Source: Kaistia sp. 32K
Lineage (GTDB): Bacteria > Pseudomonadota > Alphaproteobacteria > Rhizobiales > Kaistiaceae
Assembly: GCF_016629525.1 (NCBI RefSeq)
Contig: NZ_AP024269.1
Coordinates: 4,042,001-4,106,000 of the forward strand
Direction: 5' to 3'
Length of the DNA: 64,000 bases
Below, piece after piece: positions 19,205 to 27,664 of this stretch. A program made the translations under genes and the position numbers. The notes below the pieces were generated by a model. It was not told where the DNA came from and did not search any database. It saw only the letters and a program-made list of their open reading frames with translations. How positions within the stretch are numbered: the stretch's first letter is position 1; every line of letters starts with the position of its first letter.

Positions 19205-20896
19205 CTAGGTCATCAACATGACCAGGACCATGCCCCAGATCGTCAGCAGCGTGTTGCCGATCGCGTAGGTGACGGTATAGCCGAGCCCCGGAATCGAGCT
19301 CTTGGCGCGATCGTTGATCATGCCGAGCGCCGCGGTCGTGGTCCGCGCGCCCGCGCAACATCCGAACAGGATGGCCGGGTGGAACCGGAACACGTATTTG
19401 CCGACATACATCGCCAGCACCAGCGGCACCGTCGTCGCGAAAATGCCCCAGAGGAACAGGCTGAAGCCGAGCTCCCGCAGGCCGGCGACGAAGCCGGGCC
19501 CGGACGAAATGCCGACCACGGCGATGAACACGTTGAGGCCCACCGAATTCATGAACCAGACGGTGGAGGACGGGATCCGCCCGAAGGTCGGATGGACGGA
19601 GCGCAGCCAGCCGAAGAACAGGCCGGAAATCAGCGCGCCGCCCGAGGTCGACAGCGTCAGCGGCACGTTGCCGATCTTGTAGACCAGCGCGCCGATCAGA
19701 GCGCCGATGGCGATCGCGGCGCCGATGAAGGCGACATCGGCGACATTGCTCGCACGGTCGGCAACGCCGAGCGCCTTCGCCGCCGCGGTGGTGTCCTGGG
19801 TCCGTCCGACGATGGTCAGGATGTCGCCGCGGTTGATCCTCGTGTTCGGCAGGATCGGGATCTCGGTCGCCGTGACGCCGCGCGCGATCCGGCGAAGGAA
19901 CACGCCGCGCGCCGACGGCAGCTTCGCCAGTTCGGCCAGCGTCTTGCCGTCAACCTGCTTGTTGGTCACCAGCACGTCGACGCCTTCGGTCGGCACCGCC
20001 AGCAATTCGCGATCGTCGACCTCGTCGGCAAGGGGGCCGAGCACATCGACCAGGACATCACGCCTGCCGGCCACGGCGACGATGTCGCCCGCCTGGATCA
20101 CCGTATCGGCCGTCGCGTCCTCGATCTTGCCGCCACGACGGATGCGCTCGACGAACAGGCGCTGGTCAGGGACCATGGATTCCGCCTCGCGGGCCGTCTT
20201 GCCAACGACCGGCCGGCCTTCCTCAACCCGGTAGGCGCGAAGCTCGTAATAGTGCCAGGCGGTGCCGGCGCCGCCCTCCTGCTTCGTGCCGCCATGTTCG
20301 TCCTCGTAGCGCTTGCATTCGGCCTCGAGGTTGATGCCCAGAAGCGCCGGGCCGATCAGGGCGAGCACGATCGCCGAGCCGAGCGTGCCGAAGATATAGG
20401 TGACGGCGTAGGCGACGGGCATCGCATCGAGCAGCCGCTTGGTCTCTTCCGGCGCCAGCGCCAGACGGTTGATGGCGTCCGTCGCCAGGCCCATCGACGC
20501 CGAAATGGTCTGCGATCCCGCATAGAGGCCGACGGCCGAGCCGACATCGTAACCGGCGATCTTGGCGGCGAGAAACGGCGCGGCAAGACAGAACAGGCAG
20601 ACGATCACAGCGAATACGGCCTGTGGAATACCGTCCTTGGCGATGCCACGCACGAATTGCGGTCCGACGCCATAGCCGATCGCGAACAGGAACATCAGGA
20701 AGAACGTCGCTTTCAACGGCGGCGAGATCGTAATACCGAGCTGTCCGATGATGACCGCCGCGATCAGCGTTGCCGTTACTGCGCCGAGACCTAGGCCCTT
20801 GTAAGTGAAAGACCCAAAATAATACCCGAGGGCCAAGGATATGAATATTGCAATTTCGGGATAACTACGGAGCGTGTTCGCGAACCAGTCAAACAT
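19205..20896 (-). CDS. aspT: aspartate:alanine exchanger (AspT family) transporter, copy 2
   Basis: A 563-residue antiporter with the same layout as copy 1: N-terminal helices, two central TrkA-C-like domains ([19 protein letters not shown] and [16 protein letters not shown]) and C-terminal helices. [11 protein letters not shown] and [20 protein letters not shown] are family hallmarks. AspT imports aspartate in exchange for alanine, an electrogenic cycle when paired with aspartate 4-decarboxylase. That enzyme is encoded nearby at 22711 across a divergent promoter region, so this copy is the better candidate for the true Asp:Ala exchanger. No clear ribosome site precedes the start. Confidence 0.9.
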   Translation of the reverse strand: MFDWFANTLRSYPEIAIFISLALGYYFGSFTYKGLGLGAVTATLIAAVIIGQLGITISPPLKATFFLMFLFAIGYGVGPQFVRGIAKDGIPQAVFAVIVCLFCLAAPFLAAKIAGYDVGSAVGLYAGSQTISASMGLATDAINRLALAPEETKRLLDAMPVAYAVTYIFGTLGSAIVLALIGPALLGINLEAECKRYEDEHGGTKQEGGAGTAWHYYELRAYRVEEGRPVVGKTAREAESMVPDQRLFVERIRRGGKIEDATADTVIQAGDIVAVAGRRDVLVDVLGPLADEVDDRELLAVPTEGVDVLVTNKQVDGKTLAELAKLPSARGVFLRRIARGVTATEIPILPNTRINRGDILTIVGRTQDTTAAAKALGVADRASNVADVAFIGAAIAIGALIGALVYKIGNVPLTLSTSGGALISGLFFGWLRSVHPTFGRIPSSTVWFMNSVGLNVFIAVVGISSGPGFVAGLRELGFSLFLWGIFATTVPLVLAMYVGKYVFRFHPAILFGCCAGARTTTAALGMINDRAKSSIPGLGYTVTYAIGNTLLTIWGMVLVMLMT

Positions 20897-21440
20897 AGCG
20901 GAATCCCCCTATGAATCAGAAAGGCCAACAACAAATCGGCACTTCGATTTCCGCCAAAACGCGGCCGATACTACACGCTTGCACGTTTCTTTCAAGGTGC
21001 TAACATTCAGATTACCAAGAGGAATGCAAGCATAGGCAAAGATAGATAGAGCACACAGAAAGCAGTAACCGCGCAATTCGATTCGAATACGGCAAAATTT
21101 GAAATGTAATGGGGCCTTACATTATAACATGCGAACTTTTGGGGACGAAAAGCCAATGAGCTGTGACTCATGCCATGAGGTCACGGCCGTTCGGGTCTCC
21201 GCGCGGCCGCGGTCAGAAGCGCATCCGGCCTCGCCTCCCCTGCGACCTTCCCATCCACATCAGGAATCGCATCCGCATCGAGGCTCTGCCGGCGGGAGCC
21301 TTGGGCCGACCGGCCGCGCGCCCGCCCGCGGCCGGCAATCGGCGCTCCGGTCGCAGCCCCAGGTCGACGTCGGGAAGCCGGCGTTTCAAGCGGTCGCCGG
21401 CGGGGATCGCCACGCACCCAACGGATCGGAGACGGCAACC
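20897..21440. promoter_or_regulatory. 544-base divergent control region between aspT copy 2 and the porin
   Basis: No convincing gene here. The first ~250 bases are much more AT-rich than the surroundings and likely hold the divergent promoters. An imperfect inverted repeat, GTGACTCAT GCC ATGAGGTCAC (one bulged base), lies at 21163-21184. From about 21190 to the porin start the DNA is GC-rich without recognisable features and probably forms the porin mRNA leader. Confidence 0.55.
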
Positions 21441-22622
21441 ATGCCCATTCGGCGATGGCCCCTGGCGGCGGCCCTGTCTGTCCCGCTCCTGTCGCTGGCC
21501 TCACTCCTGCCGGCCGCAGCCGCGGACGCCACAGCCCCGACCGAGGCGGAGGTCGCCAAGGCCAAGGCGACGCTGATCCCGAAGCTCAGAACCGGCAATG
21601 ACGACGCCTATATCGAGCTCTACGGGCAGATCAACAAAGGCCTGCTGATCTTCGACGATGGCGGTTCGACGCTCGGCTACGGCCCGGTCGACAACGGCAA
21701 TTCGTCGACCCGGGCCGGCGCGCGGATCTACGGGCGGGTCAATGACGACTGGGGGATGGGCGGCAATCTCGAATGGGAGTGGACGCCCTACTCGACCAAC
21801 AACGTCAACCAGCTCAATCGCGGCGATTACGACTGGGACGCCAACCTGCTGCGCAAGGCCGAGCTCTATCTGGAATCGAAGACCTACGGCAAGCTCTGGC
21901 TCGGCCAGGGCAGCATGGCCTCGGACGGATCGGCGGAGGTCGACCTCTCCGGCACGACGGTGGTCGGCTATGCGCTGGTGTCCGACATGGCCGGCGGACC
22001 GTTCTTCCGCTTTTCAGACGGAACGCTCACGTCGGTGAAGGTCAAGGACGCGTTCACCGATTTCGACGGGCTGGGCCGCAAGCTGCGCGTCCGCTACGAC
22101 ACGCCGCAATATGCGGGCTTCACGCTTTCGTCCTCCGTCGGCACGCAGGTGGTGCCGACGACGACCGACGTCACGGTCTGGGACATCGCCGCGCGCTACG
22201 ACAACACGCTTTCCGACTTCAAGATCTCGGCGGCGATCGCCTATTCGCAGCCCGGCAACGACCAGTCGCTGGTCGACGGTTCGGTGTCCGTGCTGCATCA
22301 GCCGTCGGGACTGAGCGTCACCGCCGCCGCCGCCTATTCGGATGAAGAGACGGTCGACGGCCGCTACGGCTATCTGAAGCTCGGCTACCAGACGAAGTAT
22401 TTCGAGGCCGGCAAGACGGCTTTCTCCGTCGACGCCTATTACGGCAAGGACATCGACGCGCCCGGCAGCAGCAGTACGTCCTTCGGCGCGCAGCTCGTCC
22501 AGAATCTGGACTACTACCAGACCGAACTCTATCTGGGCCTCCGGTCCTACGACTACCAGGAACCGGCCGCCGACATCGACAAGAGCTATGCCGTCCTGGG
22601 CGGAGCCAGGGTGAAATTCTGA
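21441..22622 (+). CDS. outer-membrane porin (Gram-negative porin family)
   Basis: A 393-residue protein. The signal peptide (about 1-28) ends PAAAADA, followed by an N-terminal stretch rich in Ala/Glu and then a beta-barrel: DAYIELYGQINKGLLIFDDG, RAGARIYGRV, KLWLGQGSM and many alternating aromatic strands, ending in the C-terminal Phe (ARVKF) required for BamA-dependent assembly. The start at 21441 follows GGAGA; the open frame reaches back to 21099 but encodes no signal sequence there. It is 88 bases upstream of aspartate 4-decarboxylase on the same strand and may let aspartate or alanine cross the outer membrane. Confidence 0.9.
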   Translation: MPIRRWPLAAALSVPLLSLASLLPAAAADATAPTEAEVAKAKATLIPKLRTGNDDAYIELYGQINKGLLIFDDGGSTLGYGPVDNGNSSTRAGARIYGRVNDDWGMGGNLEWEWTPYSTNNVNQLNRGDYDWDANLLRKAELYLESKTYGKLWLGQGSMASDGSAEVDLSGTTVVGYALVSDMAGGPFFRFSDGTLTSVKVKDAFTDFDGLGRKLRVRYDTPQYAGFTLSSSVGTQVVPTTTDVTVWDIAARYDNTLSDFKISAAIAYSQPGNDQSLVDGSVSVLHQPSGLSVTAAAAYSDEETVDGRYGYLKLGYQTKYFEAGKTAFSVDAYYGKDIDAPGSSSTSFGAQLVQNLDYYQTELYLGLRSYDYQEPAADIDKSYAVLGGARVKF

Positions 22623-22710
22623 AGCCGGCCGGCCGATAAGCCGGAATTACAGCTGAGAACACGACGCAAAGCGGGCGATCACGCCCGGCGCGGCATTCTG
22701 GGAGGACATC

Positions 22711-24504
22711 ATGGCAGCGATCGACTATCGCGAATACGAGAAGATGAGCCCGTTCGAGATCAAGGACGGCCTGCTCAAACTCGCCAAGCAGAGCGCGCAG
22801 AAATCCGCGCATGCCCTGCTCAACGCCGGCCGCGGCAATCCCAACTGGGTGGCGACCGCGCCGCGCGAGGGCTTCTTCCTGTTCGGCCAGTTCGCGCTGA
22901 CAGAGTGCCGCCGCTCGATGGATGATCCGAAGGCGGGGCTCGCCGGCATGCCGCAGATGCGCGGCATCGCCGGCCGACTGGAAGCCTGGCTGGAAAAACA
23001 CGCCGACATGCCCGGCGCATCCTTCCTCTCGCACATGGTCCAGCACGGCGTGACGGTGCTGGGCTTCGACGCCGACGCCTTCGTCTTCGAACTCACCGAC
23101 TCGATCATCGGCGACAATTATCCCGTCCCCGACCGAATGCTCGTCCATGCCGAGCAGGTCGCGCATCGCTACCTGATGTGGGCGCTTTGCGGCGACAAGC
23201 CGCCGGCCGGCAAGTTCGACCTCTACGCCGTCGAGGGCGGCACGGCGGCCATGTGCTACATCTTCAAATCGCTGATGGCGAACCGCATCCTGAAGAAGGG
23301 CGACACCATCGCGATCGGCACGCCGATCTTCACGCCCTATATCGAGATCGCCGAGCTCGAGGACTACGCGTTCCACGCCGTCCACATCAAGGCGACGCAG
23401 GAACACCGGTTCCAGTATTCCGACGAGGAGATCCAGAAGCTCGAAGACCCAAAGATCAAGGCCTTCTTCGTGGTCAATCCCGGCAACCCGACCTCGATGG
23501 CGATCGACGCCACGACGCTCGACAAGCTGGTCAACTTCGTGAAGACGAAGCGGCCGGACCTGATCCTCCTCACCGACGACGTCTACGGCACCTTCGTCAA
23601 CGGCTTCCGCTCGCTGATGGCCGAGCTGCCGCACAACACGATCGGCGTCTATTCCTATTCGAAATATTTCGGCTGCACGGGCTGGCGGCTCGGCGTCATC
23701 GCGCTGCACGAGGACAACATCCTCGACAAGCTGATCGGCAAGCTCCCGGCCAAGGAACTGACGGCGCTCGACCATCGCTACAGCTCGATCACGCTGGAGC
23801 CGCGCAAGTTGAAGATGATCGACCGCATCGTCGCCGACAGCCGCGACGTCGCCCTCAATCACACCGCCGGCCTGTCGCTGCCGCAGCAGGTGATGATGAC
23901 GATGTTCTCGATGAGCGAGCTGATGGACAGCGAGAAGATCTATCAAAAGGCCTGCATGGAGATCTGCAACCGGCGCGTCGACAGCCTGCTGGAGGGCCTG
24001 CCGCTCGACCTGCAGCCCAATCCGAGCTTTGCCGGCTATTACGGCACGATCGATTTCGAATTCTGGCTGCGCCGCTATGTCGGCGAGGACATGGTCGCCT
24101 GGCTGAAGGAGAACGTGCATCCGCTCGATCTCGTCTATCGCCTGGCCGAGGACCATTCGATCGTGCTGCTCAACGGCGGCGGGTTCGAGGCGCCGAACTG
24201 GAGCGTGCGCGTCTCCTTCGCCAACCTCGCCGACGATGTCTACGACGACATCGGCCGGGCGGTGCGCGCCGTCGGACGCGGCTATGTCGACCGGTTCGAG
24301 GCGCAAACGCAGAAGACGGTGCCCCTGGTGAAGCCGGCGGCCAAATCCGCGGCCAAGTCGGCAGTGAAGGCGGCGGCCAAATCGGAGGCCAAGGCAACAG
24401 CCAAGTCGGAGGTCAAATCGGAGGCCAAGCCGGCGGCCAAGGCCGAAGCGAAGCCTGCGGCCAAGCTGGAGGTGAAGCGGGATAAGAAGGGCAAGAAGAA
24501 GTAG
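22711..24504 (+). CDS. aspD: bifunctional aspartate aminotransferase / L-aspartate 4-decarboxylase with Lys/Ala-rich tail
   Basis: Fold-type I PLP enzyme converting aspartate to alanine and CO2, with a side transaminase activity. The 597-residue chain matches the long beta-decarboxylase family: KSAHALLNAGRGNPNW near the start, PGNPTS (257-262), D289/D290 in LTDDVYG, Schiff-base K318 in YSYSKYFG, then GWRLG. The core normally ends near 535-540. Here residues 541-597 are twelve tetrapeptides of the type x-A/E-A/V-K plus RDKKGKKK, an unusual strongly basic tail. With AspT it would form a proton-consuming, electrogenic Asp-to-Ala cycle. The ribosome site GGGAGGAC is good. Confidence 0.93.
   Translation: MAAIDYREYEKMSPFEIKDGLLKLAKQSAQKSAHALLNAGRGNPNWVATAPREGFFLFGQFALTECRRSMDDPKAGLAGMPQMRGIAGRLEAWLEKHADMPGASFLSHMVQHGVTVLGFDADAFVFELTDSIIGDNYPVPDRMLVHAEQVAHRYLMWALCGDKPPAGKFDLYAVEGGTAAMCYIFKSLMANRILKKGDTIAIGTPIFTPYIEIAELEDYAFHAVHIKATQEHRFQYSDEEIQKLEDPKIKAFFVVNPGNPTSMAIDATTLDKLVNFVKTKRPDLILLTDDVYGTFVNGFRSLMAELPHNTIGVYSYSKYFGCTGWRLGVIALHEDNILDKLIGKLPAKELTALDHRYSSITLEPRKLKMIDRIVADSRDVALNHTAGLSLPQQVMMTMFSMSELMDSEKIYQKACMEICNRRVDSLLEGLPLDLQPNPSFAGYYGTIDFEFWLRRYVGEDMVAWLKENVHPLDLVYRLAEDHSIVLLNGGGFEAPNWSVRVSFANLADDVYDDIGRAVRAVGRGYVDRFEAQTQKTVPLVKPAAKSAAKSAVKAAAKSEAKATAKSEVKSEAKPAAKAEAKPAAKLEVKRDKKGKKK
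24331..24501 (+). repeat. 12-bp coding tandem repeat (Lys/Ala-rich tail)
   Basis: The 3' end of the aspartate decarboxylase gene is built of about twelve degenerate 12-bp units (forms of GCGGCCAAATCG) coding tetrapeptides ending in Lys. It resembles histone H1-like and AlgP-type tails of GC-rich bacteria. Confidence 0.85.
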
Positions 24505-24687
24505 CCGCACCTTCCCTTGAGGTCCGCACGCAGCCGGAAAGTCGATCCGTCTTTGAGCGAATTCAACGCAAGGTAGTCAAAGGCTTGGAGACGAGGGACG
24601 CTGTTGCGCGCCTCTCGATCTCTCTGCCATTCCTCGACGGAAACGAGTAGGCTTCACGCTAGAGACGGGCCTCAAGGGGTTATCTCA

Positions 24688-25206
24688 ATGGACGACAAGC
24701 TTCATCCGGTCGCGATCGAGCATCTTCCGTTCTTCATCACCGCGCCGGGGCAGACGGACGTCCTATTCAACGTCATGGTCGGCTTCGTGCTGGTGGTCGT
24801 GCTCGTCGTCGGCAATCTGTACTTCCAGCTGCATGCCGTCCCGGAGCGCATGGCGCATCGCGCCAATCGCGTGCAGATGGAGATCGTCGCCATCCTGGCG
24901 CTGATCTCGCTCGCCACCCACAACCACCTGTTCTGGATCGCCGGCCTGTTGCTGGCCGTGATCCAGATTCCGGACTTTTCCACGCCGATGGCGTCGATCG
25001 CCGCATCGCTGGAGAAGCTCTCCGGACGACGCGACGGCCGCGCCGAGGAACTGGCCGCGATCGAAGGCCCCCTGCCGCCCGACGCCCTCCCGGCCATTGC
25101 GGCGGACACCGGAGCGCCCGAACCGCCCGATCACCCACCGGGATCGAAGGAGCCCCACGGGAAAAGACCGGCAACCGGCAGTCATGCGCCGAAAGAAGGA
25201 CACTGA
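24688..25206 (+). CDS. two-TM inner-membrane protein with Pro-rich tail, partner of the HlyD-type adaptor
   Basis: A 172-residue protein: N-terminal segment, hydrophobic helices at about 27-48 and 70-92 (the second contains THNHLFWIAGLLL), then a hydrophilic tail rich in Pro, Gly and His. The start at 24688 has AGGGG nearby; a codon at 24604 gives an implausible leader. Three bases separate its stop from the HlyD-like gene, so they are almost certainly co-expressed. The pairing of a small two-TM protein with a HlyD-type protein recalls E. coli YiaW/YiaV and YibI/YibH; that parallel is by architecture, not shown homology. Confidence 0.7.
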   Translation: MDDKLHPVAIEHLPFFITAPGQTDVLFNVMVGFVLVVVLVVGNLYFQLHAVPERMAHRANRVQMEIVAILALISLATHNHLFWIAGLLLAVIQIPDFSTPMASIAASLEKLSGRRDGRAEELAAIEGPLPPDALPAIAADTGAPEPPDHPPGSKEPHGKRPATGSHAPKEGH

Positions 25207-25209
25207 GCG

Positions 25210-26445
25210 ATGCTTGAGTTGATGCTCTGCTCGATGCTCACGATCCTTCCCGACTATCTCTTTCGCCGCTATGTCCAGGGCAAGCGGATCGGTCGCGAGA
25301 TCAACCTCTATACGGTGTGGTACGAACTGCGCTGGGGCATCACCGCCTGCCTGGTGCTGACGATCTCCCTGATCACGCTGATCTTCTACTTCCACCCGTC
25401 GACGAAGAACGTCACCGCCATCTTCCGGACGGTTTCGATCCTGCCCGAGAGCGGCGGCCGCGTCGCCAAGGTGTTCGTCGGGGTCAACGAAAAGGTCGAG
25501 GCCGGTCAGCCGCTGTTCCAGCTCGACAACTCGCAGCAGGAGGCCGCCGTCGAGACGGCCCGGCGCCGCATCGCCGAGATCGATGCCGAGACCGCGGTGG
25601 CGCAAACCGAACTCGCAGCCGCCGACGGCGTCATCAAGCAGGCGGAAGGCTCCTATCTGCAGGCGCTGGACGAACTGGAGACCAAGCAGGAGCTCATGCG
25701 GCGCAATGCGAATGTCGTCGCCGTGCGCGAGATCGAGCGCCTGCAGGTCGCCGCCGACGGCCGCAAGGGCGCGGTCGATGCCGCGGTCTCCAACAAGCAG
25801 ACGCTCCAGACCAAGCTCTCCACGCTGCTGCCGGCCCAGAGGGCCAGCACCGAGGCGGCCCTCGCGCAGGCGCAGGTCGAGCTCGACAAGACGCTCGTGC
25901 GCGCCGGCGTCGCCGGATCGCTGCAGCAGTTCACGCTGCGGCCGGGCGACGTCGTCAATCCGCTGCTGCGGCCGGCCGGCATTCTCGTCCCGGCCGAGGC
26001 GGGCCGCGGCGCGCTCATCGCCGGCTTCGGCCAGATCGAGTCGCAGGTGATGAAGGTCGGCATGATCGCCGAGGCGACCTGCGTCGGCAAACCCTTCACC
26101 ATCCTTCCGATGGTGGTGACGCAGGTGCAGGACGTCATCGCCGCCGGCCAGTTCCGGCCGACGGATCTCCTGATCGACGTGCAGAAGCTCGGCCAGCCCG
26201 GCTCCATCACCGTTTATCTGGAGCCGCTCTACACCGGAGAGCTGGACGGCGTTCCGCCCGGCGGCAGCTGCATCGCCAACGCCTACACCAACAACCACGA
26301 CGCACTCGCGGCGAAGGACATCGGTACCGGGCGCTGGCTCTTCTTCCACGTCGTCGACGCGGTCGGCCTGGTGCACGCCATGATCCTGCGGCTGCAGGCG
26401 ATCCTCCTCCCGGTGCAGACGCTCGTCTTCAGCGGGGGACACTGA
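25210..26445 (+). CDS. HlyD/EmrA-type membrane fusion protein
   Basis: A 411-residue periplasmic adaptor anchored by one helix (about 36-57). The barrel-sandwich half-motif SILPESGGRVAKVFVGVNEKV (about 80-100) and VEAGQPLFQLD are followed by a long coiled-coil hairpin (about 105-225, with AAVETARRRIAEIDAETAVAQ and STEAALAQAQVELDKT), then the returning lipoyl half (TLVRAGVAGSLQQFTLRPGD) and a beta-barrel. No MFS or ABC partner is adjacent, only the two-TM protein before it, as in YiaV/YibH-like pairs. Its transported substrate is unknown. Confidence 0.88.
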   Translation: MLELMLCSMLTILPDYLFRRYVQGKRIGREINLYTVWYELRWGITACLVLTISLITLIFYFHPSTKNVTAIFRTVSILPESGGRVAKVFVGVNEKVEAGQPLFQLDNSQQEAAVETARRRIAEIDAETAVAQTELAAADGVIKQAEGSYLQALDELETKQELMRRNANVVAVREIERLQVAADGRKGAVDAAVSNKQTLQTKLSTLLPAQRASTEAALAQAQVELDKTLVRAGVAGSLQQFTLRPGDVVNPLLRPAGILVPAEAGRGALIAGFGQIESQVMKVGMIAEATCVGKPFTILPMVVTQVQDVIAAGQFRPTDLLIDVQKLGQPGSITVYLEPLYTGELDGVPPGGSCIANAYTNNHDALAAKDIGTGRWLFFHVVDAVGLVHAMILRLQAILLPVQTLVFSGGH

Positions 26446-26449
26446 CCCC

Positions 26450-26473
26450 CGTCGCTCCGCGCGCGGAGCGACG
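26450..26473. terminator. perfect 24-bp palindrome, likely terminator
   Basis: CGTCGCTCCGCG joined directly to its reverse complement, five bases after the HlyD-like stop. In RNA it would fold with a small GCGC loop. There is no U-run. Confidence 0.6.
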
Positions 26474-26574
26474 ACCGAGGCTGACAATAGGCCGCCGCGC
26501 CGCCGGCAAGGGCGCGGCGGATCGATCGGGGCGGCCCGGCCTGAGGACGCGCGGCACATCGAGGACGGGAAGCC

Positions 26575-27624
26575 ATGATCGGCGAGCGACTGGATCTCAC
26601 ACGCATCACGCTGGCGGTTCTGTTCATCGGCGCCATCCTCGCCACCAGCATCTGGATCCTGCTGCCCTTTCTGCCGGCGATCATCTGGGCCACCACGCTG
26701 GTCGTCGCCTCCTGGCCGCTGATGCTGTGGGTACAGCGCCATACCGGCAACCGCCGTGGCCTGGCCGCGCTGATCCTGACGCTGGTGCTGCTCCTGATCC
26801 TGATCGTGCCGTTCTGGCTCGCCATCAGCGCCGTCGCCGCCAACACCGACGAAATCGGCCGCATGATCCAGACCGTCCTGTCGCTGCACCTGCCGCCGCC
26901 GCCGGCCGGGCTCGCCGATTTTCCGCTGATCGGCGCCCGCGCCACCGAAATCTGGACCCGTCTATCGGCCGGAAAAGTCGAGTCGCTCGCGCCGCAGCTT
27001 GCGCCCTATACCGGCGCCATCACGCAATGGATCGCCGCCACCGCCGGCAGCCTCGGCTCGATGTTCGTGCATTTCCTGCTGACGACGCTGATCGCAGCGA
27101 TCCTCTATCTCAGCGGCGAGAAGGCCGCCGCGACGATGATCCGCTTCGGCCGACGCCTGGCCGGCGATCGCGGCGAGATGGCGGTGCGCCTTGCCGCCCA
27201 GGCCATCCGCAGCGTCGCCCTCGGCGTGGTGGTAACGGCCGTGGCCCAGAGCGCGCTCGCCGGCATCGGGCTGGCGGTGGTCGGCATCCCGTTCGCCTCG
27301 GTGCTGACGGCGATCATCTTCCTTCTATGCCTGATCCAGCTCGGCCCGGCCCTCGTCATGGTGCCGGCGGTGGCGTGGATGTATTATTCCGGCGACGCCT
27401 TCTGGGCGACGGTGCTGGTCGTCTTCACGATCATCGCCGCCACCATGGACCAGCTCATCCGGCCTGCCCTCATTCGCCGGGGCGCCGATCTGCCGGTCCT
27501 GCTGATCCTGGCGGGCGTCATCGGCGGGCTCATCGCCTTCGGTATGCTCGGCATCTTCATCGGCCCGACGGTGCTGGGCGTCGCCTATACGCTCCTTAAC
27601 GCCTGGATGGAGGAGCGCACGTAG
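26575..27624 (+). CDS. AI-2E/PerM family membrane protein (YdiK-like)
   Basis: A 349-residue protein with about eight helices: two at the N-terminus (15-60), a soluble segment (about 90-160), then a C-terminal block including VVVTAVAQSALAGIGLAVVGIPFA, PALVMVPAVAWMY and GMLGIFIGPTVLGVAYTLL. These match the PF01594 family, whose members export autoinducer-2 or act as Na+/H+ antiporters. Here it lies behind the decarboxylase cluster, where a proton or Na+ antiporter would make sense, but the substrate is open. A 129-base gap with a palindrome separates it from the HlyD gene. Confidence 0.88.
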   Translation: MIGERLDLTRITLAVLFIGAILATSIWILLPFLPAIIWATTLVVASWPLMLWVQRHTGNRRGLAALILTLVLLLILIVPFWLAISAVAANTDEIGRMIQTVLSLHLPPPPAGLADFPLIGARATEIWTRLSAGKVESLAPQLAPYTGAITQWIAATAGSLGSMFVHFLLTTLIAAILYLSGEKAAATMIRFGRRLAGDRGEMAVRLAAQAIRSVALGVVVTAVAQSALAGIGLAVVGIPFASVLTAIIFLLCLIQLGPALVMVPAVAWMYYSGDAFWATVLVVFTIIAATMDQLIRPALIRRGADLPVLLILAGVIGGLIAFGMLGIFIGPTVLGVAYTLLNAWMEERT

Positions 27625-27664
27625 GGCCGCGCGCCGAGGCGAAGCGCCCGCCGGCCCAGCCCCG

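Noticed and set aside
22318..24510. 730-codon minus-strand open frame
   Set aside because: Antisense of the porin and aspartate decarboxylase genes, with low-complexity Leu/Arg/Gly sequence from the Lys/Ala repeat. No family motif.
24763..26889. 708-codon minus-strand open frame
   Set aside because: Antisense of the two-TM, HlyD and AI-2E genes. Composition is His/Asp/Arg-rich and non-globular.
25317..27599. 760-codon plus-strand open frame
   Set aside because: A shifted frame of the HlyD and AI-2E genes, almost entirely Arg/Pro/Ala/Gly.
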